This document shows positions 1-4,033 of a stretch of 5,953 bases of DNA, piece after piece (the first letter of the stretch is position 1; every line of letters begins with the position of its first letter). Under the pieces are notes generated by a model. It made no database searches and had not been told where the DNA came from. It saw nothing but the letters and a program-made list of their open reading frames with translations. The position numbers and the translations under genes were made by a program. The DNA comes from an uncultured bacterium (GTDB lineage Bacteria > Patescibacteriota > Saccharimonadia > Saccharimonadales > Saccharimonadaceae): positions 1 to 5,953 of the forward strand of contig CALHCA010000006.1 in NCBI GenBank assembly GCA_937930585.1, given 5' to 3'.

Positions 1-708
1 ATAATAGATCATCATAAATTAGGTAATGTATCAACAGATAAACCTATTAATTTAAGATGTATGACTCTTGGATCTACTTGTACAGTTTTATATTTAATGT
101 ATAAAGAACAAAATATAAATATACCTATAGATATTAAAGGAATTATGTTATCTGCAATATTATCAGATACTCTTTGCTTAAAGAGTCCAACTACTACTAA
201 AACAGATGAAGAAGTAGTTCATACACTTGCTAAAGAGTTAGATATTAATTATGAAGAATATGCTTTAGAAATGTTTAAAGAAGGTAGTGATTTAAGTGAT
301 AAAGATCCAGAAGATATAGTTACTCAAGACTTCAAGAGATTTACAATGGATGATTATCTAATAGGGGTAGGTCAAGTATTTGTTACAGGAATGGATGCAA
401 TAAAAGAAAAACAACCATTCTTAAAAGATGCTTTAGAAAGTGTAAAAAAAGCAGGAGATTTTTATGCTACAACACTATTTGTAACAGATATTTTAACAAG
501 TACTTCTTATCTATATTATACAGATAGCTTTAAAGATGAACTTGAAAAAGCTACTAAAGATCTTCAAGATGCAATTATGCCAATTGGTGCAAAATTGTAT
601 CAAGCCCAAAGTGCAGAAAATGCGAGTGAAGCTGGTGATAAAGCTAAAACTTCTCACAAAAAAGATAATGACGAGCCAGTTGAAGGCGAAGTTATTGACA
701 AGAAATAA
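1..708 (+). CDS. ppaC: Family II Mn-dependent inorganic pyrophosphatase, 5'-truncated, fused in frame to a DnaK C-terminal tail
   Basis: The frame is open from base 1, so the N-terminal metal-binding half lies outside the window; the ATG at 61 is internal. Codons 3-5 give the DHH motif (IIDHHK), followed by MLSAILSDTL with the conserved Asp (codon at 166-168), KSPTTT, the DHHA2 segment with QDFKRF (substrate-binding Lys) and GVGQV, then FVTDILTSTSYL. This order matches PpaC of Bacillus, which hydrolyses pyrophosphate to phosphate in the cytosol. The family should end about 30-40 residues later with a GVVSRKKQ motif whose Arg and Lys bind substrate. That motif is absent. From about base 540 the protein instead reads like the end of DnaK (IMPIGAKLYQAQSAENAS, then an acidic tail ending EVIDKK). 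The encoded product should be an inactive pyrophosphatase if it is real. The first ~530 bases favour ATA for Ile, TTA for Leu and AGA for Arg, unlike downstream genes. The pyrophosphatase identity is firm; the fusion is probably an assembly or recombination artefact. Confidence 0.85.
   Translation: MIDHHKLGNVSTDKPINLRCMTLGSTCTVLYLMYKEQNINIPIDIKGIMLSAILSDTLCLKSPTTTKTDEEVVHTLAKELDINYEEYALEMFKEGSDLSDKDPEDIVTQDFKRFTMDDYLIGVGQVFVTGMDAIKEKQPFLKDALESVKKAGDFYATTLFVTDILTSTSYLYYTDSFKDELEKATKDLQDAIMPIGAKLYQAQSAENASEAGDKAKTSHKKDNDEPVEGEVIDKK
541..708 (+). CDS. dnaK: 3' end of dnaK (C-terminal helical lid and acidic tail only)
   Basis: About 55 codons at the end of the 1-708 frame resemble the DnaK C terminus: a charged helix (LEKATKDLQDAIMPIG), the characteristic AKLYQAQSAE stretch, a low-complexity A/E/K/D linker and an acidic end (EPVEGEVIDKK), as in the EVVDDK-type tails of bacterial DnaK. 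DnaK is the ATP-driven Hsp70 chaperone and DnaJ its co-chaperone. A terminator directly after it and dnaJ about 0.8 kb downstream on the same strand fit a dnaK locus. The ATPase and substrate-binding domains are missing because the upstream sequence is pyrophosphatase. The exact left edge cannot be set by eye; homology to both families overlaps around 529-552. The call rests on remembered family tails, not on an alignment. Confidence 0.7.
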   Translation, partial: LEKATKDLQDAIMPIGAKLYQAQSAENASEAGDKAKTSHKKDNDEPVEGEVIDKK

Positions 709-733
709 TTCGAAAATCCACCTTTCGAAAAGT

Positions 734-764
734 AAAAATGCTCAGGTTGAACTGGGCATTTTTT
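734..764 (+). terminator. Rho-independent terminator after the dnaK tail
   Basis: A 12-bp stem pairs 734-745 with 752-763, including one G-U pair, around the 6-nt loop GTTGAA. Its 3' arm runs into a T tract. It starts 26 bases after the stop codon and separates dnaK from the downstream genes. Confidence 0.85.
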
Positions 765-769
765 GTGCA

Positions 770-798
770 TTGATTTTTTCAATTTTATTTATTATAAT
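770..798 (+). promoter_or_regulatory. Sigma70-type promoter for the 845-1172 gene
   Basis: The -35 box TTGATT (770-775) and -10 box TATAAT (793-798) are 17 bp apart. It starts immediately after the dnaK terminator. The expected start site near 805 leaves a leader of about 40 nt, with a GAGG-type Shine-Dalgarno (AGAGG at 834-838) before the ATG at 845. This is the only clearly leadered promoter of a protein gene in the window. Confidence 0.7.
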
Positions 799-844
799 TA
801 AATGACGCTCACCCAAGGCTTGCACTTTTAGAAAGAGGTAATCT

Positions 845-1172
845 ATGGTTGTTAAAAAGATATTTACTACGGTTAAAAATATATTTATTACCGTAGTAAT
901 TGTTTTATTTTCGGTTTTTCTTCTGCTACTAAAGCTGATACTAGTGATGTTGCTTTTCATCTGGATAATAGTTTTGCTGATAGTGCATTCTTTAGTTGGA
1001 ATACTGTTCAACAATGGAGAGATTTTTAGCAACAAGATTAAAGATCGATAGGGGAACTACGGTTCAGGTTTCAGGAGTTTTTTACTATAGAACGATATTT
1101 GGTAAAATAAATATTAGGTTTACTCGAAATATTTATGTCTCGCACGATGTGGTTGCGGTTACTGTAAAATAG
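845..1172 (+). pseudogene. Small secreted protein gene, interrupted by two -1 frameshifts in T runs
   Basis: Three consecutive frames join into one coherent protein of about 109 residues. Frame one (845-919) gives a signal peptide: MVVKKIF, then a hydrophobic core ending VIVLFSVF. The next frame (about 919-1026) reads SSATKA then DTSDVAFHLDNSFADSAFF and WNTVQQWRDF. The last (from 1026) gives LATRLKIDRGTTVQVSGVF and continues to VAVTVK and a TAG at 1170-1172. Each switch lies at a run of five T (915-919 and 1023-1027), and adding one T to each restores the full frame. TKA before DTSD looks like a signal peptidase I site. Codon use in the recovered parts matches the neighbours. Read without correction, the first frame gives a 68-residue hydrophobic protein ending at 1051, which I regard as a by-product. 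No family was recognised; the mature part is about 75 residues and probably beta-rich. The cause may be real decay, homopolymer undercalls or regulated slippage. Confidence 0.6.
864..899 (+). repeat. 10-bp perfect inverted repeat inside the signal-peptide codons
   Basis: TTACTACGGT at 864-873 is exactly complementary to ACCGTAGTAA at 890-899, with a 16-nt loop. The same bases also form a 14-bp direct repeat (860-873 and 881-894, two mismatches) spaced exactly seven codons apart. The hairpin starts 19 nt after the start codon of the secreted-protein gene, where mRNA structure can affect early translation. A function is not established. Confidence 0.5.
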
Positions 1173-1192
1173 CTTATAAGGGTGAGCTATTT
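1167..1192 (+). other. Hairpin over the stop codon of the secreted-protein gene
   Basis: AAATAGCT (1167-1174) pairs with AGCTATTT (1185-1192) around a 10-nt loop. No good T tract follows, so it is a weak terminator candidate. It could be an mRNA 3'-end stabiliser or chance pairing. Confidence 0.3.
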
Positions 1193-1206
1193 AATTGAGG
1201 ATTTAT

Positions 1207-1371
1207 ATGAAGTTTATTAATAAAAATGATAAAAAACTTATCGCTGTTGTTTTGGTGGTAATCATCTTTGGGTGGTTGGCTTATTTAACTTTCGAAATTC
1301 ATCGGATTGACAATAATTTAAACAGTTATATTGAAAGCGTAATTAAGGAAAATTCGAAAAAAGCGGAATAG
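1207..1371 (+). CDS. Small single-pass membrane protein, 54 residues, unknown function
   Basis: The protein opens with a basic cytosolic stretch (MKFINKNDKK), has one hydrophobic helix at about residues 11-28 (LIAVVLVVIIFGWLAYLTF) and ends in a hydrophilic, probably amphipathic tail (IHRIDNNLNSYIESVIKENS, then KKAE). It has the size and shape of a small one-helix protein with an outward-facing tail. The ATG at 1207 is supported by GAGG at 1197-1200 with 6-nt spacing. It lies 34 bases after the end of the secreted-protein gene with no strong terminator between them, so the two may share the promoter at 770-798. No family is recognised. A 7-bp AT-rich hairpin (1370-1376 with 1381-1387) overlaps its stop codon. 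Confidence 0.65.
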   Translation: MKFINKNDKKLIAVVLVVIIFGWLAYLTFEIHRIDNNLNSYIESVIKENSKKAE

Positions 1372-1374
1372 TTT

Positions 1375-1403
1375 TTGATGAAAAACTGGTCGGGTGATAT
1401 AAT
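1375..1403 (+). promoter_or_regulatory. Sigma70-type promoter upstream of a tiny ORF and dnaJ
   Basis: TTGATG (1375-1380) and TATAAT (1398-1403) are separated by 17 bp, the same geometry as the other promoters here. An ATG lies at 1411, seven bases after the -10 box. The transcript could encode the 20-codon ORF below or extend towards dnaJ as a second, CIRCE-distal promoter. Confidence 0.55.
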
Positions 1404-1410
1404 ACAGGGT

Positions 1411-1473
1411 ATGGAAAGTTTTAATCAAAATAATCAAAATGAAAACAAAGAAACTGGCTGGAATTTCGGCTAA
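1411..1473 (+). CDS. Possible leaderless 20-codon peptide, Asn/Gln-rich
   Basis: The ATG at 1411 sits exactly as far from a TATAAT box as the dnaJ start does. The peptide is polar and rich in Asn and Gln (MESFNQNNQNEN) and ends KETGWNFG before a TAA. An in-frame ATG at 1378 would lengthen it to 31 codons, but that start lies within the promoter and has no Shine-Dalgarno sequence. Such a short frame could easily be chance; promoter placement is the only real support. No family is recognised. Confidence 0.28.
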   Translation: MESFNQNNQNENKETGWNFG

Positions 1474-1492
1474 AAAATATAGAAAATAATAA

Positions 1493-1519
1493 TTAGCACT
1501 CTTGCACTTCAAGTGCTAA
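1493..1519 (+). promoter_or_regulatory. CIRCE operator (HrcA binding site)
   Basis: TTAGCACTC (1493-1501), a 9-nt spacer, and AAGTGCTAA (1511-1519). This is the CIRCE consensus TTAGCACTC-N9-GAGTGCTAA with one changed base at the inner end of the right arm. CIRCE binds the HrcA repressor, which releases DNA on heat stress. It overlaps the dnaJ promoter and ends 18 bases before the start codon. The hrcA gene is not in the window. Confidence 0.93.
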
Positions 1520-1530
1520 TTTGCTATAAT
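1502..1530 (+). promoter_or_regulatory. dnaJ promoter, -35 box inside the CIRCE spacer
   Basis: TTGCAC (1502-1507) is the -35 box and TATAAT (1525-1530) the -10 box, 17 bp apart. The -35 box occupies the CIRCE spacer, so bound HrcA would block RNA polymerase directly. Transcription should start at about 1537-1538, on or next to the ATG, so the mRNA should be leaderless. Confidence 0.8.
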
Positions 1531-1537
1531 ATATTAT

Positions 1538-2638
1538 ATGAGCAAAACAGATTATTATGATATTTTAGGTGTAAAAAAAGACGCCAGTGCTGATGAAATT
1601 AAAAAGGCTTTTCGAAAAAAAGCAGTTGAGCTTCATCCAGATAAAGGGGGTGATGAAAAGGCTTTTAAAGAAGTAAATGAAGCTTATGAAGTTTTAAAAG
1701 ATAAAGAAAAACGCCAGAGATATGACCAGTTTGGCCACGCAGGAGTTGGTGGAAATTCCGGCGGGTTCTCTGGTGGAAATCCTTTTGAAGGATTTAGCGG
1801 ATTTTCGGGCCAGAATGTTAATTTTGATTTTGGTGGCGGATTTGGCGATATTTTTGACGGAATTTTTGGCGGTGGATTTTCGAATAGCCGCGGTTCAAAA
1901 ACTAAAAAAGGTCGCGATGTTGAAGTAGATCTAACCTTGAATTTTAAAGAGGCAGTTTTTGGAACTGAAACTGAAATTTCATTAAATCTAGATGATGAGT
2001 GTGAACATTGTGATGGTTCTGGTGCGGAGCCTGGCCATGGAATGCAAAAATGTCCAGACTGTAATGGAAGTGGTCAACAAACTCGTGCCACTCAAACTCT
2101 TTTTGGTCCGATTCAGCAAACTGTGACTTGTCCAACTTGTGATGGTCGGGGTGAAACTCCAAAGCAAAATTGTTCAGTTTGCCGTGGCGCTGGCATTTTG
2201 CGTAAAAAGCAAACTGTAAAGCTTAAAATTCCAGCAGGAATTGATGATGGTGCAACAATTCGGCTTTCTGGTCGTGGTGAAGCAATTAAAGGTGGCGAAA
2301 AAGGTGATTTATATGTAAATATTTATGTTAAAGCTGATAAAAAATTTACACGTGAAGGTGATTTAATTCTCAGTGAAGAGAGAATCTCAATGATCGATGC
2401 GGCTCTTGGTGCTGAAATTGAAGTTGAAACAATTGACGGTCCGTTAACGATGAAAATTCCAGCAGGAACGCAAAGTCATACTGATTTTAAGCTTTCAGGT
2501 CACGGTGTACCTCACCTTCGAACTGAAAGAAGAGGTGCTCAAATTGTGACAATTATTGTTGAAACTCCTACAAAGCTTTCGAAAAAGCAAAAAGAACTTT
2601 TGTTGGAATTTAAAAAATCTAAAAAATCATTATTCTAA
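1538..2638 (+). CDS. dnaJ: Chaperone protein DnaJ (Hsp40, type I/A)
   Basis: DnaJ delivers unfolded proteins to DnaK and stimulates its ATPase in the cytosol. The 366-residue protein has the full type I layout. The J domain is residues 1-66 with the HPD motif at 33-35. A Gly/Phe-rich linker spans about 66-118. Four zinc-binding CxxCxGxG repeats follow: CEHCDGSG (155-162), CPDCNGSG (172-179), CPTCDGRG (198-205) and CSVCRGAG (212-219). Two C-terminal peptide-binding domains occupy about 222-345, ending in a basic tail. Length and motifs are normal and all eight cysteines are present. The ATG at 1538 gives the standard N terminus ([12 protein letters not shown]) and has no Shine-Dalgarno; the -10 box ends seven bases upstream, so translation is probably leaderless. 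CIRCE implies HrcA heat-shock control. Unlike in many bacteria, dnaJ is not directly joined to dnaK; two or three small genes and a terminator separate them. Confidence 0.97.
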   Translation: MSKTDYYDILGVKKDASADEIKKAFRKKAVELHPDKGGDEKAFKEVNEAYEVLKDKEKRQRYDQFGHAGVGGNSGGFSGGNPFEGFSGFSGQNVNFDFGGGFGDIFDGIFGGGFSNSRGSKTKKGRDVEVDLTLNFKEAVFGTETEISLNLDDECEHCDGSGAEPGHGMQKCPDCNGSGQQTRATQTLFGPIQQTVTCPTCDGRGETPKQNCSVCRGAGILRKKQTVKLKIPAGIDDGATIRLSGRGEAIKGGEKGDLYVNIYVKADKKFTREGDLILSEERISMIDAALGAEIEVETIDGPLTMKIPAGTQSHTDFKLSGHGVPHLRTERRGAQIVTIIVETPTKLSKKQKELLLEFKKSKKSLF

Positions 2639-2674
2639 ATAGTTGGCCGGGTTATTTAATAACCTGGCTATTTT
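2637..2674 (+). terminator. Terminator after dnaJ
   Basis: GGCCGGGTTA-type arm at 2645-2654 pairs with 2660-2669 (10 bp, two G-U pairs) around a 5-nt loop. It is flanked by AAATAG and CTATTTTA, which can lengthen the stem and supply the T tract. It begins at the dnaJ stop codon, giving dnaJ a single-gene transcript. Confidence 0.75.
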
Positions 2675-2737
2675 ATAGGGGTATTAATTTTAATTCTTAA
2701 TATATTGGTATAGGTATTTTATTTTTTATAAAATAAT

Positions 2738-2766
2738 TTGAGCATCCTTAGAGCTTATGCTATAAT
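2738..2766 (+). promoter_or_regulatory. Promoter of the 2773 membrane protein gene
   Basis: TTGAGC (2738-2743) and TATAAT (2761-2766) are 17 bp apart. The start codon follows the -10 box after only six bases, which implies a leaderless mRNA. A 5-bp inverted repeat (AGCAT at 2741-2745, ATGCT at 2757-2761) brackets the spacer and is a weak operator candidate. Confidence 0.7.
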
Positions 2767-2772
2767 ATTTTC

Positions 2773-3237
2773 ATGACAACAATTATTTTTATTGTAATTC
2801 TTTTTATTTTTCTAACACTCTCTCGGCGTAAAATGGGCTATTTTAATCTTATCGTTCTCTCGGGGATTGTTTTAAATAGATATTGGAATAAAGATATTAC
2901 TAATTTTTTAACAACTTCAAATTTAGTAATTCCAGAGTCAACTTTAAGCGGAATCATTGGTTTATTTCTAATTTTAGCTCCAGCTTTAATAGTTTTAGCG
3001 AAAAATCCAAAACAAGAAAAATGGCTTTTTAGTATACTTTCTTCTGTATTCTCAGCAATTTTTACATATCTGGTATCACTTTCATATTTCGAGAAAGTTT
3101 TTTTACCAGATTTACTTTCGAAAAGTATTTCGCAGCCGCTTGAAAAATGGGCTAGTTGGGTTATTCTGGTGGGAGTTATTTTTTCTGTTTTAAGTATAAC
3201 CTCATTTAAATTTAAGAAAATTGAGAAAAACCCTTGA
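2773..3237 (+). CDS. Multi-pass membrane protein, 154 residues, unknown function
   Basis: Four or five hydrophobic segments are visible: about residues 3-17 (TIIFIVILFIFLTLS), 22-36, 57-77 (LSGIIGLFLILAPALIVLA), 83-105 and 127-143. A basic turn (SRRK, 17-20) follows the first and a basic tail (KFKKIEKNP) ends the protein, which puts the C terminus in the cytosol by the positive-inside rule. No catalytic motif or known family is recognised; the size loosely recalls small CvpA-like integral proteins, but I would not assign that. The ATG at 2773 lies six bases after a TATAAT box with no Shine-Dalgarno. It is an isolated gene between the dnaJ terminator and tRNA-Lys. It stops at TGA, whose bases are part of the tRNA-Lys -35 box. 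Confidence 0.8.
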   Translation: MTTIIFIVILFIFLTLSRRKMGYFNLIVLSGIVLNRYWNKDITNFLTTSNLVIPESTLSGIIGLFLILAPALIVLAKNPKQEKWLFSILSSVFSAIFTYLVSLSYFEKVFLPDLLSKSISQPLEKWASWVILVGVIFSVLSITSFKFKKIEKNP

Positions 3238-3262
3238 CTTTTAAAAATAATTGATATATACT
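3234..3262 (+). promoter_or_regulatory. tRNA-Lys promoter
   Basis: TTGACT (3234-3239) and TATACT (3257-3262) have 17-bp spacing and the best -35 match in the window. The -35 box contains the TGA stop of the preceding gene. The expected start near 3269 leaves about 14 nt of 5' leader for RNase P. Confidence 0.8.
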
Positions 3263-3282
3263 TTAGTATGTATTCAGCAAGT

Positions 3283-3359
3283 GGGTCTGTAGCTCAGCTG
3301 GTTAGAGCACCTGCCTTTTAAGCAGGGTGTCATGGGTTCAAGCCCCATCAGACCCTCCA
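3283..3359 (+). tRNA. tRNA-Lys (anticodon UUU), CCA encoded
   Basis: A full cloverleaf folds: acceptor GGGTCTG (3283-3289) with CAGACCC (3349-3355), D arm GCTC/GAGC, anticodon stem CCTGC/GCAGG with loop CTTTTAA giving anticodon TTT, five-base variable region, and T arm ATGGG/CCCAT with loop TTCAAGC. The 77 nt include an encoded CCA end. The discriminator base is T (3356), whereas bacterial tRNA-Lys usually has A73. It has its own promoter and a likely terminator. Confidence 0.96.
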
Positions 3360-3368
3360 ATATATTAG

Positions 3369-3394
3369 AAAATTCACCAAAAGGTGTTTTTTTT
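3369..3394 (+). terminator. Likely terminator of tRNA-Lys
   Basis: CACC (3375-3378), loop AAAA, GGTG (3383-3386), then eight T. A two-base mismatch and a further A/T stem (3369-3372 with 3389-3392) lengthen it. The G-C stem is short, but the T tract and position 10-16 bases past the tRNA support it. Confidence 0.6.
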
Positions 3395-3409
3395 ATTGCT
3401 AAAATATGA

Positions 3410-3415
3410 TAAAAT
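3410..3415 (+). promoter_or_regulatory. Putative -10 box for the holin-like/secG operon
   Basis: TAAAAT ends seven bases before the GTG at 3423, the same placement as for dnaJ. No good -35 box is seen at 17 bp; that position falls in the T tract of the tRNA terminator (3387-3392). This is the weakest promoter call here. Confidence 0.4.
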
Positions 3416-3422
3416 AATATAT

Positions 3423-3794
3423 GTGAAGAAGCAGTTGATAGAATTTATAAATCGGTGGTTTTTAAATAGTTTTTTATTATGGATTTTAATTTCTATTTTT
3501 GGAAATGTTAGCAACCACAGTGCGGGAACTTTCTTTCTTGCTGGTTTGATTTTTTCGATTGTGAATAGCACACTTAAAACTATTCTTACAATTTTATCAC
3601 TTCCAATGATTATCTTGACTTTTGGTTTTTTTACACTGATAGTTAATGGTATGATTGTTTGGATTTCGATACTTCTAGCACCAAATATTTCAATGGGATT
3701 TTGGAATTCTGTGATTGTGGGAGCAGCTATGAGTTTGCTAAATTATAGTTTGAGCCAATTTTTAAGAATTGAAGATGAAAAGGAGATTTTATAG
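3423..3794 (+). CDS. Phage holin family 4-like small membrane protein
   Basis: The 123-residue protein has four hydrophobic helices (about 11-27, 35-55, 58-85 and 92-112). It shows the usual order of the Phage_holin_4_2 / mycobacterial four-helix holin superfamily: RWFLNSFLLW, AGLIFSIVNSTLKTILTILS, LPMIILTFGFFTLIVNGMIV and GFWNSVIVGAAMSLLNY. These chromosomal homologues are widespread and are not proven holins; no lysis gene is nearby, so the true role is unknown. I chose GTG at 3423 because it gives the basic N terminus KKQLIEFINRW and sits seven bases after TAAAAT. An upstream in-frame GTG at 3384 lies within the tRNA terminator and would add an untypical hydrophobic extension. It is first in an operon with secG, and its stop TAG overlaps the secG GTG by one base, which implies coupled translation. 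Confidence 0.87.
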   Translation: MKKQLIEFINRWFLNSFLLWILISIFGNVSNHSAGTFFLAGLIFSIVNSTLKTILTILSLPMIILTFGFFTLIVNGMIVWISILLAPNISMGFWNSVIVGAAMSLLNYSLSQFLRIEDEKEIL

Positions 3795-4021
3795 TGAATA
3801 TTGATATTATTTTACAGTTTTCAACTGTTATTTCTGGTATTCTAATGATGATTTTAGTGCTTTTGCAGCAACGAGGAGCAACTTTAGGGGCGGGATTTGG
3901 GGCCTCTGGTGAGCTTTATACTGAGCGACGCGGTGTTGAAAAGAGTATTTTTCGAGCAACAGTCTTTTTTGCATTTATTTTTGTTGCATCAATTCTTACA
4001 ACTTTGCTTTTACCTAAATAA
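3794..4021 (+). CDS. secG: Protein translocase subunit SecG
   Basis: SecG is the small accessory subunit of the SecYEG export channel in the inner membrane and helps SecA-driven translocation. The 75-residue protein has the two expected helices (about 4-24 and 55-73). Between them lies the family loop: VLLQQRG (22-28), GAGFGAS (32-38) and RRGVEK (45-50). Length is normal. The GTG start shares its G with the upstream TAG stop and has a strong Shine-Dalgarno AAGGAG (3780-3785) eight bases before it, so it depends on ribosome recruitment within the operon. The next gene begins 12 bases after its stop. Confidence 0.93.
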   Translation: MNIDIILQFSTVISGILMMILVLLQQRGATLGAGFGASGELYTERRGVEKSIFRATVFFAFIFVASILTTLLLPK

Positions 4022-4033
4022 AAAGGAGCTTTA

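Noticed and set aside
61..63. ATG as a start for the first gene
   Set aside because: The frame is open upstream to base 1 and encodes the conserved IIDHHK motif there, so this ATG is internal.
536..805. Open frame on the plus strand ending in a hydrophobic segment
   Set aside because: It overlaps the DnaK tail in another frame and runs through the terminator and promoter; its Lys-rich content is a frame shadow.
915..1028. Programmed ribosomal -1 frameshifting in the secreted-protein gene
   Set aside because: Neither site forms a standard X-XXY-YYZ slippery heptamer in the incoming frame, and T5 is short for polymerase slippage. Decay or homopolymer error is simpler.
742..1035. Minus-strand open frame
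   Set aside because: It is antisense to the reconstructed secreted protein, crosses a terminator and a promoter, and shows no family features.
845..1051. 68-residue all-hydrophobic protein taken at face value
   Set aside because: After the signal-peptide part it becomes a Leu/Ile/Val run, while the next frame has normal codon use and a polar mature domain. A frameshifted secreted gene explains it better.
3384..3422. Upstream GTG start for the holin-like protein
   Set aside because: It lies within the tRNA-Lys terminator hairpin and adds MFFLLLKYDKIIY, which does not fit the family N terminus; GTG 3423 does.
3423..3794. A prophage holin
   Set aside because: The family name only reflects fold similarity. 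There is no endolysin, integrase or other phage gene nearby and it is in an operon with secG.
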